Shown here one piece after another: positions 1 to 9,167 of a stretch of 64,000 bases of DNA (position 1 is the first letter of the stretch; every line of letters starts with the position of its first letter). Where the stretch lies: positions 114,894 through 178,893 of the forward strand of contig CAVSZA010000039.1 of NCBI GenBank assembly GCA_963732095.1, given 5' to 3'. Under the pieces are notes generated by a model. It worked only from the letters and a program-made list of their open reading frames with translations. It was not told the origin of the DNA and did no database searches. Origin of the DNA: AP-15 sp963732095 (GTDB lineage: Bacteria; Pseudomonadota; Alphaproteobacteria; ATCC43930; CGMCC-115725). Made by a program: the position numbers and the translations under genes.

Positions 1-603
1 ACCCAGGCAAAAGGCGACAGGTTCGGGTAGTAATTACCGGCCACACACGTACCCAGCAACACGCGGCGAACCGACCCGCCCTACACTAATCGAAAGGTCA
101 GCTCGGGTGACGACTAGTCTGTCGCCGCGCCGCCGTGGGGTGACGGGGTTGCGCCGTAAGCGGTCGTACTGACGTTCGATAGAAATTGGCCTGTGCTATA
201 TGCTTATGTAACCGGCGGTCGTGGTCGAAAATGTGCGATGCAGCTCGCCTTCCAGCAATCGGGCGCCGCGTTCCACCCCATCACCGACGAGGTCGTCAGC
301 GCCGCTCATAATCGTCCTACTGGCGGCCGTAATGAACCTGCAAAATACGAATGGCCGGCTCTGCTGCGCAAGCTCGACCGGATCGACCCCTCCTACAAGC
401 GGTAGCCCGGCACGATCCCACCGCTGGAACAATAGGGCAGCGTAACCGAGGATGGTTTCGCGTCTGCCGAGATCGGCGATGATCGGACCGTTGCTGTCGG
501 TTCGTCGCCGACACAGATGAAATTTCCGCGTCGGTCGTGGCGCCAGATCCGCGGTACTGCGCTCGCTGCGGATAGGGGCACATCGGCTGTGTACAGACCG
601 CCT
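1..603. other. No confident gene
   Basis: I see no recognisable protein in the first 600 bases. A short open frame at 238-405 (+) could encode about 55 residues, but it matches nothing I know and competes with overlapping frames of similar length. The exporter gene reads towards this region from the right. Confidence 0.4.
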
Positions 604-2181
604 TCAACGCCGCGTGAGCGGACGCGTCGGGCTGAGCCTCGTCGGCAATGACAATGCCAGAAAAAGGCTCACGACTGCGACAAGCCCAGCAACAACATAG
701 ACGATATGCAGTGAGCTGGCGACCGCCTCACTCAACCGGCCAATCTCGGCGGCGCCGAGGCCGTGGCGTGCTGCCGGCTCAAGCAGTCGGTTGACGGCAT
801 CGCCGGCTTCGGGGATGCGGCGGTTGATGCCGAAATTGAGTATCGCACCGAACACGGCCGCGCCAACCGAGTTGCCGACGATGCGCATGAACATGATCGA
901 CGACGTGGCCATCCCGCGCTCATTCCAGCCTACGCTGGCTTGGGTCGAGACGAGAAACGCGGTATTGCAAAAGCCCATGCCGGTTCCGATCAGGAGGGAG
1001 CCAGTGCCGGCCCAAGGAAGGCCGCTCGCGGGACCGAGCGTCGCCAGCACCAACGTGCCGGCAATCAGAAATACGCCGCCGACGGTCGCCGCCAGCCGGT
1101 AGGACGTGCGGATCATCAGCCGGCCGGCCGCTACGCTGGCAAAGGTCCAGCTGACCGACGCAGCGCCGAGGGCCAGTCCAGCCGCCGCCGGGTTTCGGCC
1201 CATCGCCCCTTGCACGTAGAGGGGCAGAAAGGCGTTGATCGACATCATCACCATGCCGCCCGTGAACCCGCTGAGGCTGCCGACTGCAATGACCCGGTCG
1301 CGCCAGAGCTTCAGCGGCAATATCGGCTCTGCTGCACCGCGCTCATGGGCCGCCAGCGCCAGCAAAGCAACCACGCCGGCCGCCGCGAGCGCCGTTATCG
1401 CCGCCATCTCGCCCGAATTCCCGACCTGCACCAGCGACAACATCAGCGCGCCGGCACCGAACATCATCAATCCCGAGCCGAGATAATCGATCCGATGCCG
1501 ACGCGGCGGTTGGCTTTCGTGCAGGAACAGGCCGAACATCAGGAACGTCACGGCGCCGATCGGCAGATTGATCCAGAACACGAGAGACCAGGTCACATGC
1601 TCGACGAGGAAGGCGCCGAGCATGGGGCCGATGATTGCAGCGACACCAAAGACGCCGGAGATGTAACCCTGTACCCGAGCCCGTTCGGTCGGCTGATAGA
1701 TGTCGCCGATGATGGTGATCGCAATCGGCTGGATCGCGCCGGCTCCCACCCCTTGCAGTGCCCGGAACAGCACCAGCGGCAACATGCCCCAGGCAAGGCC
1801 GCACAACGTCGAGGCGAACAGGAACAGGCCCGCCCCAGCGAAGAAGACACGTTTGCGGCCGTAGAGATCGGCGAGGCGTCCATAAATCGGGATCGTCACC
1901 GCCTGGGGCAACAGATAGGCGGCAAAGGCCCAGCTGAACAGGTGAAACCCGCCAAGCTCTGCGACGATCGTCGGCATCGCGGTTGCGACGATCGAGCTTT
2001 CCATCGCCGCCATGAAGGTCGCCATCATGACGGCCGCCAGCACGAGCCTTCGCGCCGATTTGGCTTCGATCGACGGGGCCTCCGGGAGCTGGTCCCGGGA
2101 GGTGGGTTGATCGAGCAAAGCGCACCCCGTTGCACCGAAGCCAAAACGGGACATGTACCGGGGGCCCGGCTTGCCGAACAA
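604..2181 (-). CDS. MFS drug exporter, DHA2 (EmrB/QacA) family
   Basis: Predicted inner-membrane proton antiporter of about 525 residues with around 14 hydrophobic segments, as expected for DHA2 exporters. Visible motifs are the loop 2-3 motif GRLADLYGRKR near residue 105 and the antiporter motif C region GVAAIIGPMLGAF near residue 175. The first 40-50 residues are hydrophilic and the first membrane segment starts at LVLAAVMMATFMAAMESS. The true start may be the Met at 2157. No adaptor (EmrA) or TetR-type regulator gene is adjacent, so the substrate cannot be inferred. Confidence 0.9.
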   Translation of the reverse strand: MFGKPGPRYMSRFGFGATGCALLDQPTSRDQLPEAPSIEAKSARRLVLAAVMMATFMAAMESSIVATAMPTIVAELGGFHLFSWAFAAYLLPQAVTIPIYGRLADLYGRKRVFFAGAGLFLFASTLCGLAWGMLPLVLFRALQGVGAGAIQPIAITIIGDIYQPTERARVQGYISGVFGVAAIIGPMLGAFLVEHVTWSLVFWINLPIGAVTFLMFGLFLHESQPPRRHRIDYLGSGLMMFGAGALMLSLVQVGNSGEMAAITALAAAGVVALLALAAHERGAAEPILPLKLWRDRVIAVGSLSGFTGGMVMMSINAFLPLYVQGAMGRNPAAAGLALGAASVSWTFASVAAGRLMIRTSYRLAATVGGVFLIAGTLVLATLGPASGLPWAGTGSLLIGTGMGFCNTAFLVSTQASVGWNERGMATSSIMFMRIVGNSVGAAVFGAILNFGINRRIPEAGDAVNRLLEPAARHGLGAAEIGRLSEAVASSLHIVYVVAGLVAVVSLFLALSLPTRLSPTRPLTRR

Positions 2182-2360
2182 GCGGGCATAGCGCGTATCA
2201 GTAATGCATCAAATTTGGGCAGCCGATTTCGTTACCACAGAAGGAGCCGGCGGTGAGATAGAGGGAATTCTTCATTTCGGTTCCTGTGATCGGCGGGCCG
2301 TGACCTGCGAACAGCTCGGGAGCCGGAGCATGGGAACGGTTAGCCAGTCCGCCGCTGAGG

Positions 2361-2445
2361 AACCGATGGTTCGCAGACTCGCCGCTAGAGAGAGTAGGAA
2401 TCGAACCCTCGGTCCCCCCGTGAGGGATTACGCTTTTCGAGACGC
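2361..2445 (-). repeat. tRNA-like dispersed repeat, copy R1
   Basis: Read on the minus strand, this resembles the 3' half of a tRNA-Ser: an anticodon-loop-like CTCGAAA, a variable-arm hairpin (TCCCTC...GGGGGACC), a T-arm with GGGTTCGATTCC, an acceptor-like CTCTCTCT, then a tail AGCGGCGAGTCTGCGAACC. No 5' tRNA half is found upstream, so it is not a complete tRNA. The same T-arm plus tail recurs at seven or more other places in the window. Confidence 0.65.
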
Positions 2446-2571
2446 GCCGTTGTTTGCTGTTCGACGAGGTCAGTCTCGTGTCAAAACCTCGGGGCCTCAA
2501 ACGCTTGCCCGCGATGGTGTCGGGTGGACCACCAGCCTCGCGAACGCCCCGGGCGGGCTAATTTGACCCGG

Positions 2572-3957
2572 TCATGCGGGCACTGTCAGGCGCATCAATC
2601 GGGTCGGATCGGCCTCGCCTTCGATGCCCCGCACCGCCGCGATCAGCCCAGCAGCGTCGACAAAAGGGGCGCCGTAGGCAGCCAGCTCTCGCACCTTGCT
2701 GTCGAGTTCGGCATCGCTCATCGGCCGGCCCGGCGTGCCGCGGCCGTGCCGGATATGCTCGCTTTGCTCCGTCCCGTCGGCGAGGTGCAGCGTCACGGTC
2801 GCCAACTCGACCGGTGCGCCCCGATCTTCTTCGAAGACAACCCTTGCGCGCAGCGCGCGCACGGCTGAGTCAGCGACGCAATCGTCCTCGTATTGGGCGA
2901 GCCCGGCAGCACCAAAGAGGAACGCTGCGGCGACGGTGTGCTGGAGGCTGACTCTGGCGTCGCGCCCGGTCTCGACATTCAGCCGGTCGGTACGCTCGCG
3001 CATCAGCGGGTGGCCACGCACGACGACGCGGTCTATCGCTTCCGTCTCTGGCGCGAGACGGGCGCGCAGTTCGAGACAGGCGTCGATTACCGGGAACAGC
3101 ACAACCCCGCACGGATAGGGTTTGAATGCGTTGTTCAGCACTTCCCAGCGCTGGCCGATGCCGTCGGCGATACGCGCGAGATCGGCCGAATCGCTCGTCA
3201 CCGCCGCGAACCCATAGCGCCCTTCGATTGGGCTCTCGGGTCCGCTAAACCCGCCCTCAGCGAACAGCGCCGCGGCCAGCCCGTTCCTCGCGGCGTTGCC
3301 GACCCCGAGGCTTTTCGCCATGCTGCCAATGCTTTCGACGAGGCTCGCAGATTGTGTTGCGGCCTGGCCGAGGGCCCAGGCCGTGCGCTGCGCGTCGAGC
3401 CCGAGCAGGCGGGCGCAGGCGGCCGCCGCCCCGAAAATCCCGCAGGTCGCGGTGATGTGCCAGCCGCGCCGGTAATGCGTCGGCATCACGCCGAGCCCGA
3501 TGCGGCACGAAATCTCGACGCCGAGAATAAACGCCTGCAGCAGTTCGCGGCCGGACACCGGACGCAGCCCGGCCAATGCGAACAGTCCCGGCGCGACCGG
3601 CGCCGCCGGGTGCATCACCGTTCCGAGATGAGTGTCGTCGTATTCGAGGACATTGGCGCTGACCGCGTTCAGAAAAGCGGCATTGAGCGCGTCGGGCCGA
3701 TCGCCGCGCCCGATCACGATCCCCTGCGGCGGCCCGAAAAACGGCGTCAGAACCTTGACCGCGATGCCCATAGCCTCGTCCTGCGCGCCACCGAGCGCAC
3801 AGCCGACAAAGTTCAGCAACCCGCGTACGCCCTCGCGCCGCACCTCCGGCGGGATCGTTTCCCATTGCGAGCCGGCGACGAATTGCGCCAGCCGGTTCGT
3901 GACATGCGATTGATCGCCGGGCAACGGCACCTCCTCTCGACGAGTTTGAGCAGGCAT
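2572..3957 (-). CDS. MmgE/PrpD family protein
   Basis: Protein of about 460 residues of the MmgE/PrpD family, which includes 2-methylcitrate dehydratase, cis-aconitate decarboxylase and many enzymes of unknown substrate. Family sequence runs throughout, including NVLEYDDTH, HPAAPVAPGLFALA, GWHITATCGIFGAAAA and FKPYPCG. The Met at 3957 was chosen because the frame upstream of it is derived from repeat copy R2 and is not protein-like. No other methylcitrate-cycle gene is nearby, so the substrate is open. Two copies of the tRNA-like repeat flank the gene in inverted orientation. Confidence 0.9.
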   Translation of the reverse strand: MPAQTRREEVPLPGDQSHVTNRLAQFVAGSQWETIPPEVRREGVRGLLNFVGCALGGAQDEAMGIAVKVLTPFFGPPQGIVIGRGDRPDALNAAFLNAVSANVLEYDDTHLGTVMHPAAPVAPGLFALAGLRPVSGRELLQAFILGVEISCRIGLGVMPTHYRRGWHITATCGIFGAAAACARLLGLDAQRTAWALGQAATQSASLVESIGSMAKSLGVGNAARNGLAAALFAEGGFSGPESPIEGRYGFAAVTSDSADLARIADGIGQRWEVLNNAFKPYPCGVVLFPVIDACLELRARLAPETEAIDRVVVRGHPLMRERTDRLNVETGRDARVSLQHTVAAAFLFGAAGLAQYEDDCVADSAVRALRARVVFEEDRGAPVELATVTLHLADGTEQSEHIRHGRGTPGRPMSDAELDSKVRELAAYGAPFVDAAGLIAAVRGIEGEADPTRLMRLTVPA

Positions 3958-4097
3958 TCTACGAGAATGTCGGCCATTTTGTTTTCCCTCACGCGCGCGA
4001 GGGGCAGGATGCCGCGCAGCAACGCCACCGCGGTCCCGACACCTCGAAAACCGCGATCGCCGCTGGTACCCGTCGTCCTGAATCGCCCGCCCATCAC

Positions 4098-4160
4098 GCG
4101 GGGGACCGATAGTTCGAATCCATCTCCCGCCAGGGAAGAGTCTGCAAACCATCGGTACCG
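4098..4160 (+). repeat. tRNA-like dispersed repeat, copy R2
   Basis: Plus-strand copy: hairpin-like CCCGCCCATCACGCGGGGG, then ACCGATAGTTCGAATCC, CTCCCGCCAGGG and AGAGTCTGCAAACCATCGGT. It matches R1 over about 60 bases, including the tail AACCATCGGT beyond the core, and lies just upstream of the MmgE/PrpD gene. Confidence 0.65.
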
Positions 4161-4372
4161 CTTTGGGTCTATCAGCACTTCCTTCGAGTCGAACAGGCTC
4201 TGCTGGTCGCGCACCGCGCGCTTGAGCGCTGGGTATTCATCAATCATCGGCCATCCCTGATAGCCTACGGCGGATCGATCAGAGGCGGCGGCGTTTGAGC
4301 AGAAGCGGCGCTGCCTCGCCTCTCTAGAGATACCGTACCGCCGGCTGGGCCGCAGCCCAGGTCGTCCGCATC

Positions 4373-5230
4373 GTGGTGGTGGACTTTGAGAATTCGGGCT
4401 TGAAACGCATCTTCACTAGGAGGAGCGACGCCCGTCGCCTGGCGCTGCTCGGTATCGTGACGGGCTCGATGGTTGCTGCGACCGCCGCGGCACAAGAAAC
4501 AGGAGGCCCGACACCGCAGCAGCTGGCGAGGGACAGGGAGAACCCGTTCGCCCAAACCATCAACTTACCGCTCGCCGCGGTCACCGGATTCGACATCGGG
4601 CCGCATCACGATGTCGGCGAGCAGCTGACCATCCAGCCGCAAATACCCCTGTCGCTCGATGCTGAGTGGAACCTGATCGTGCGGTCGCTGCTGCCGGTGA
4701 CATTTTCGCCCGGTCCGCAACGGCGTCTCGGCCTCGGCGACGTTCAACCTTCCTTCTTTCTGACGCCGGCCCACAGCACGGGATTTACCTGGGGCGCCGG
4801 ACCGGCCTTGCAGTTTCCGACCGCGACCAGCAATGAACTGGGAACCGGCAAGTGGTCGGCTGGACCGACCGGCGCGCTGGTCTATGGCAGGAGCGAAATT
4901 CCGTGGTTCGCCGGGATTCTGGTAACCCAGCTCTGGTCTTTTGCCGGCGCGCCTCGCACCGCTGTGAACCAAACCTCGACGGAGGTCGACCTCAGCTACA
5001 ATTTCGAGAGCGGCTGGTATATACAGACTGACCCCACCATCACCTATGACTGGTCGGCCACCCCGCGCCAGGCGCTTACCCTGCCGGTCGGGATCGACGT
5101 CGGTAAAGTAACGAAGATCGGCGGGCAGGATGTAAGTTTCCAGCTCGGCGCTTACGACGCGCTCAAGAGCCCGGCCGGTACAGCGCAGTGGATCATCCGC
5201 GCACAGATCACCTTACTGTTTCCGCGGTGA
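4373..5230 (+). CDS. Secreted/outer-membrane transporter-like protein
   Basis: Predicted exported protein of 275-285 residues. A signal peptide is visible (basic n-region KRIFTRRSDARR, then LALLGIVTGSMVAATAAAQ). The rest is rich in alternating polar and aromatic residues and ends in ITLLFPR, which suggests a beta-barrel of the uncharacterised transporter/neuromedin-U-like outer-membrane family. The listed start is GTG. A TTG at 4400 would place the basic n-region right at the N-terminus and may be the real start. No partner gene is adjacent. Confidence 0.7.
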   Translation: MVVDFENSGLKRIFTRRSDARRLALLGIVTGSMVAATAAAQETGGPTPQQLARDRENPFAQTINLPLAAVTGFDIGPHHDVGEQLTIQPQIPLSLDAEWNLIVRSLLPVTFSPGPQRRLGLGDVQPSFFLTPAHSTGFTWGAGPALQFPTATSNELGTGKWSAGPTGALVYGRSEIPWFAGILVTQLWSFAGAPRTAVNQTSTEVDLSYNFESGWYIQTDPTITYDWSATPRQALTLPVGIDVGKVTKIGGQDVSFQLGAYDALKSPAGTAQWIIRAQITLLFPR

Positions 5231-5675
5231 ACCACGTTCGCCGCGTCAGCGCGCTCGTCCGTGCATGATCTCATTCGCACCGGATTTCTGTAGAAGCCGA
5301 GCCATTGTGCCACCGGCATCGGTACCGCGGTGCGAAAATCTGTCAGACGCAGTCGCAGCCAAACGTGGGTGTGTCCCGTTCTCACCGTGTCTTCGTTGGC
5401 TCAGTAGCGGCGGGAGCGACCGAGGTAGGCGGTGGCGCCCTACTTGCGCCGATTACGGCTTTCTTTTCCGCTTCCGGAGTCTTCGATCAGCTTATAGGCG
5501 AGATAGTTACTTTTATAGGCTGACTTGCGTTTCCGTCGGCGAAACCGTAGACGGGATCGCGGCAAATGTTATCTCTCGACGGCGGAGGCGTTTGCACGGT
5601 ACGGCCAGGTCATCGCGCCGCTACGGACGGGCAGCCAAGGTGTCGAGACCCGCTACGACCCCGAGGCCAGCGGAA
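5231..5675. other. Intergenic, no confident gene
   Basis: No recognisable gene. A frame ending at 5523 (+) carries a short hydrophobic stretch (GALLAPITAFFSASG) but has no convincing start or family match. Confidence 0.4.
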
Positions 5676-6228
5676 ATGCTGAAAGTCGAAGCCCCGACCG
5701 TCGAGCGCATCATCGCGAACACGATCAACGAAACAGCGCGTGGCGATCCCGACGCCCTGGCATCCCGCATCGTCGCCGCTTTGGCCGCGGCCGGATACGG
5801 CATCGTCCCGGCCAATGGGATAGAGGACACCGCCCTCGGCCCCCAGCCGTTCGACAAGCTGACCCGCGAGATGCGGCCTCAGGACCCCTTCGGAGACGGC
5901 CGCGACTGGACATTCGGGACCGGCGAGCATGGCGGCAATGAGCCGGACAACATGCCTCAGACCATCACAGCGACCGATGCAGCAGGGCGTTGGGCGATCT
6001 ATGTCCCGCTCACGCGCGGCGGCAAGATCGTAGTGCCGCGGCCGTATCCCGAGATCGTAAGCTCGAACCGCGCAGAGATGCGACAGCTCTACCGGAGCCC
6101 CAACGGGGACATTTGGTCCCTTGCCCACAATTCCGCGACGGGCGCGGCCGTTGTCAGGCACCAGGCGAACGCCCCGTCAGGCGGTCACATGACCGATATA
6201 GAACTTGGCGCATTGAAACACCCGAACA
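5676..6228 (+). pseudogene. Conserved hypothetical protein (YRSPNGD family), 3' end decayed
   Basis: The N-terminus (VERIIANTINETARGDPDAL) and a later segment RAEMRQLYRSPNGDIWSLA...GGHMTDIELGA look like a small uncharacterised protein family that I recall from rhizobia. The frame shows no stop after GGHMTDIELGA and stays open into the downstream HEPN-like gene, apparently because the 3' end has been replaced. A paralogue with nearly identical N-terminal DNA starts at 63779. Function unknown. A genuine fusion with the downstream protein cannot be excluded, but the downstream gene has its own ribosome site. Confidence 0.5.
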
Positions 6229-6345
6229 GAAGAAGGAGGCCATCAGGCGGCGCGCGCAGGGCGAGACGCTTGCTGAATTGCCCGGAGCTACAACGTCAGC
6301 CGCGCCACGATTTCAAGGCTGGCAACTTAGCCAGCTTTCAGTGCA
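6215..6345 (+). pseudogene. Helix-turn-helix remnant (resolvase-like C-terminus)
   Basis: In two frames joined by a frameshift the DNA reads EQKKEAIRRRAQGETLAEL and then RSYNVSRATISRL. This is typical of the C-terminal HTH of serine recombinases and related small HTH proteins. The N-terminal catalytic domain is absent. Interpretation rests on motif recognition only. Confidence 0.4.
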
Positions 6346-6362
6346 CGAGTTTGGGGGTAATC

Positions 6363-6968
6363 ATGACAGAGGGCGCGCCGAAAGGATTCGTGGTCGACAA
6401 GGAAAAACTGCCTGCGGATTTTCCCACTCATAAACACTCACCCGAATTTTGGGAAGCGCTCGGCCGCACAGTGGCGACGTTCGGGTTTCTGGAGGACACG
6501 CTAGCAAGAGCCATTTTCTCATTTACGGGTACGCGCCGTATATCACTCGACCAAGATGAGACCGCGTTCGAGAAGTGGCTGTTGACTTTGGAGAAGGCAT
6601 TGAGTGATCCCCTTGGCGGCTTAATCGATTCCTACGGTAAGGCGGTTCGAGCTAATAGCTGCGCGAGAACGGCAAATCTTGACGACTTGCTGAAGGCTCT
6701 CCGCGAAGCGGCCGTGATGCGAAATGTCCTGTGCCACGGTTCTTGGAGAGCGCCGGATACCGAAGGGCGATCTCTTCCATTCTTCGTCAACACAAAAAAG
6801 GAGGTGTTTCAAACACCCATGGACATTGCAGACCTAAAGCAGACGCAGAAGGCCGTCGCTGAACTGATAGGCGAAGTGATGAGCAGCGTGACGGTCAGAG
6901 GGCGGTTCCCCGGCTCAAATGGACCGGGATTGCCAATTTGGCCCCCTCAACGCGGTGAGCCGCAGTGA
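6363..6968 (+). CDS. HEPN-like protein, first gene of a two-gene unit
   Basis: Predicted soluble, mainly helical protein of 201 residues. Residues 120-125 read RNVLCH, the R-X4-H signature of HEPN ribonuclease-like domains, which occur in abortive-infection and toxin-antitoxin systems. An upstream helix (WEALGRTVATFGFLEDTLAR) fits the same helical-bundle fold. The ATG at 6363 follows a GGGGGT ribosome site. The stop overlaps the start of the DUF2971 gene, so the two are probably translated together. The HEPN assignment is inferred from motif and helix pattern; an unrelated helical protein is possible. Confidence 0.6.
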   Translation: MTEGAPKGFVVDKEKLPADFPTHKHSPEFWEALGRTVATFGFLEDTLARAIFSFTGTRRISLDQDETAFEKWLLTLEKALSDPLGGLIDSYGKAVRANSCARTANLDDLLKALREAAVMRNVLCHGSWRAPDTEGRSLPFFVNTKKEVFQTPMDIADLKQTQKAVAELIGEVMSSVTVRGRFPGSNGPGLPIWPPQRGEPQ

Positions 6969-7618
6969 GTTACCAAGCCCACCCTGCATTCGTCGAACCC
7001 AAAGACCATAATGCACGCCTGTGGCGGTACATGAATTTTTCGACGTTTCTGTCGATTTTAGACAGACGCGCTTTGTTTTTTCCGTCAATAGCTACCCTTT
7101 CCGCTGGCGACCCATACGAGGGCGAACCTGCATTCTATAGAATTGAGGCGGCGCGCAGCGTAGGTGAAGAAGAATTGCGACGGTTACGACTTCAATCTCA
7201 AGTTTTTTCACATCTCAATTTCTTTAGCTGCTGGCATATGAATGACAATGAATCAGACGCGATGTGGAAGATATACCTACGCTCAGGAGAAGGCGTAGCG
7301 GTACTATCTACAGTAAAGCGTCTAATTACCGGCTTCCGCAACACGCCAGACACGGTTTACATAGGCGAGGTACAGTATATTGACCATGCTACCTTGCAAA
7401 CCAGCTTCGAAAATCTGGGTTACAGCGCGTATATGTTCAAGCGACTTGCATTTCAGCATGAACGCGAGGTGAGAGTCGGTACGTTTAGAGGAGATGTTAA
7501 CATAGAATATTTTGACGACCTCGGATGGCTAAAAGTTCCGCCGCTAGGCACTACCGTTGAAAATATACTTCAAACACCGGGCAGAAAAGGCATTTACGTT
7601 GACATCGATGTCCCTTAA
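6965..7618 (+). CDS. DUF2971 family protein
   Basis: 217-residue protein with DUF2971 hallmarks: LWRYMNFSTFLSILDRRALFF, SAGDPYEG, SCWHMNDNESDAMWKIY and KRLAFQHEREVR. The biochemical function of the family is not established; in my recollection members often lie in genomic islands near toxin-like or defence genes. The GTG start overlaps the preceding HEPN-like stop (GTGA), indicating an operon. Base composition is visibly less GC-rich than the flanks, consistent with horizontal acquisition. Confidence 0.85.
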   Translation: MSYQAHPAFVEPKDHNARLWRYMNFSTFLSILDRRALFFPSIATLSAGDPYEGEPAFYRIEAARSVGEEELRRLRLQSQVFSHLNFFSCWHMNDNESDAMWKIYLRSGEGVAVLSTVKRLITGFRNTPDTVYIGEVQYIDHATLQTSFENLGYSAYMFKRLAFQHEREVRVGTFRGDVNIEYFDDLGWLKVPPLGTTVENILQTPGRKGIYVDIDVP

Positions 7619-7922
7619 CTCATTCACAGCGTCGTTGTTTCTCCACTATCACAGGAGTGGTTCTCCGATCTTGTGATTTCATCTTCTAAAAAATTTGGCT
7701 ACGATTTTCAGGTGATACCGTCGGAGATGTCGCGACCCTCTGCGTTATGGCAACCATGAGGTAGGCTGCAGCCGTAGCCATCATGAACCGTTAAACACAC
7801 GCCCCCCTGCCCTAATCTGCAATGGCGTGAATTCTCCAGAATGTACGTTTCTACGCTGGTTTTCACTTTGGGCATTTTCACTTTGGGCGCAGCCGTCGGC
7901 CTGAATTCAACTGTCGAACTGG
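7619..7922. other. Intergenic with a short direct repeat
   Basis: No gene recognised between the convergent DUF2971 and HEPN-like genes. It contains a 14-base direct repeat (TTTTCACTTTGGGC at 7860-7873 and 7875-7888). Confidence 0.5.
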
Positions 7923-8510
7923 TTACGCCGACACACGTGGGAGCGGGTCGGTAAGTCCGTGAAGGATTGGCAGCATCTCTAGGGCGATCCCGATTTTCTC
8001 GAACGTGTCGTCGCAGCCTTGGGCAAACTCGATAAAGTCCTTCGGCGTGTAGACCCATGTCGGCGGCCTAGGCGACGCGAGCATGCTCCCAGAGGCAAGA
8101 TCGGCTGCCGTCCGTCTCGCGGCTGAGCTTCCCTCCCTCCAAGCGAATTGGTTCTCGCGGTCCGTTATAATGCCAAAGAAGCCATGCGCCAGCTTGCTCC
8201 GCTTCTTCGATAGAGAGGTGAATGCGTCGAGTACGAAGACGGCCATCTTGCGATAGAAAAGGCCAGTCAGATCGGCCTCATTTTTGACCAGCTCTAGCTT
8301 GTCTCGAATCGTGCGTTTACTAGCCCATAGTTTGATCGCCTGTGGCGCATGCTCCCAGCGGATCGTGGCCAAGAAAACGCCCATGGCCGCTTCCGTCGAG
8401 GCAAACGCAGTAATGCAGGCTCCTACACCTGAGGTTAGCACAGGATGATTGGCAACGGCGTGAATGCTCCAGTCAATCGGTGCGTGCGTGCGACGGAGAG
8501 GTTGCGGCAT
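7923..8510 (-). CDS. HEPN-like hypothetical protein
   Basis: 195-residue predicted helical protein. Residues 104-109 (RSKLAH) give the R-X4-H signature, preceded by helices resembling the AbiF/HEPN style (FASTEAAMGVFLATIRWEHA and IRDKLELVKNEAD). It is convergent with the HEPN/DUF2971 pair 300 bases away and shares no obvious sequence with that HEPN-like protein. It may be a stand-alone toxin-like RNase or a structural HEPN protein; no antitoxin gene is evident. Confidence 0.55.
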   Translation of the reverse strand: MPQPLRRTHAPIDWSIHAVANHPVLTSGVGACITAFASTEAAMGVFLATIRWEHAPQAIKLWASKRTIRDKLELVKNEADLTGLFYRKMAVFVLDAFTSLSKKRSKLAHGFFGIITDRENQFAWREGSSAARRTAADLASGSMLASPRPPTWVYTPKDFIEFAQGCDDTFEKIGIALEMLPILHGLTDPLPRVSA

Positions 8511-8725
8511 GGTTCTGCGTGGGTTTGCTCACAGGATAGTGTGGCCGAATTAATGAATGGCGAAGTTGTTAACGCCCGATTTTCCATAGTCGAACGTTAT
8601 GCGTCTTTTTGACAGAGGGCGCGCCCGCTGGTTCGCCGAGGGACCAAGCAGCGGGCCGATAACACGCTATGATCATCGCCGAAGCCGGTCTGGGAGAACG
8701 GCCAACTCCATCATCAGCGACAACT

Positions 8726-8840
8726 CTAGCGCCCGCCTTTTGGCGCCGACACCCTCAGCAGTCCAGCCGGCTCGACCTCCAGCAGCGTGGCGAGCTTGGC
8801 GATGATCTCCAGCCTATCCCGTCGCCGCCTTCCCTTACAC
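8726..8840 (-). pseudogene. XRE-type HTH regulator, C-terminal remnant
   Basis: The short frame RLEIIAKLATLLEVEPAGLL matches the end of the XRE/Cro helix-turn-helix domain. The recognition helix and N-terminus are missing. Confidence 0.35.
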
Positions 8841-9167
8841 TCGCTGTCGCCGCGTCGGCCGCTGGGCCGTCAAGCATTCTATTTGGCAGGCGGCCAGTTC
8901 AGGGTCGGCTAGGTTCAACCGATCGATAGCAGCGCTGATCCGAGCGAGCACGCTCTCCCGCCCTGACTGGGCGGGCGGCTTGCCTTCGGTTAGGAGCAAA
9001 TCGGAGGCGCCGCCCACCAATTCTGACCCATCGGCCGACCGAAATCTGACGCAGCAATCTGGACTAACCGGCACGATCCGGTCGTCTTGCAGTGACCAAC
9101 GCGGTGGGAACCTCTGCGGCAGCGCGATCAGAGGTATTCTCCGCAAATCCTTCTCAAACCTATTCAA
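8835..9167 (-). CDS. Hypothetical protein
   Basis: 110-residue open frame with a plausible amino-acid mix (IPLIALPQRFPPRWSLQDDR, then FRSADGSELVGGASDLLL). I do not recognise a family. It may be a fragment of a larger gene; no strong ribosome site is evident. Confidence 0.3.
   Translation of the reverse strand: MNRFEKDLRRIPLIALPQRFPPRWSLQDDRIVPVSPDCCVRFRSADGSELVGGASDLLLTEGKPPAQSGRESVLARISAAIDRLNLADPELAACQIECLTAQRPTRRQRV

Noticed and set aside
763..2256. Long plus-strand protein of about 500 residues
   Set aside because: It is antisense to the MFS exporter, rich in Arg, Ala, Gln and His without family match, a shadow of GC-rich coding DNA.
2361..2445. Complete tRNA-Ser(CGA) gene
   Set aside because: Only the anticodon-like loop, variable arm, T-arm and acceptor 3' strand are seen. 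No D-arm or 5' acceptor strand pairs with it, and the same 3' part recurs elsewhere with a non-tRNA tail.
5676..6968. Single fused protein joining the YRSPNGD-family and HEPN-like regions
   Set aside because: The frame is open throughout, but an HTH remnant in other frames lies between them and the HEPN-like part has its own ribosome site and ATG. Fusion is judged less likely.
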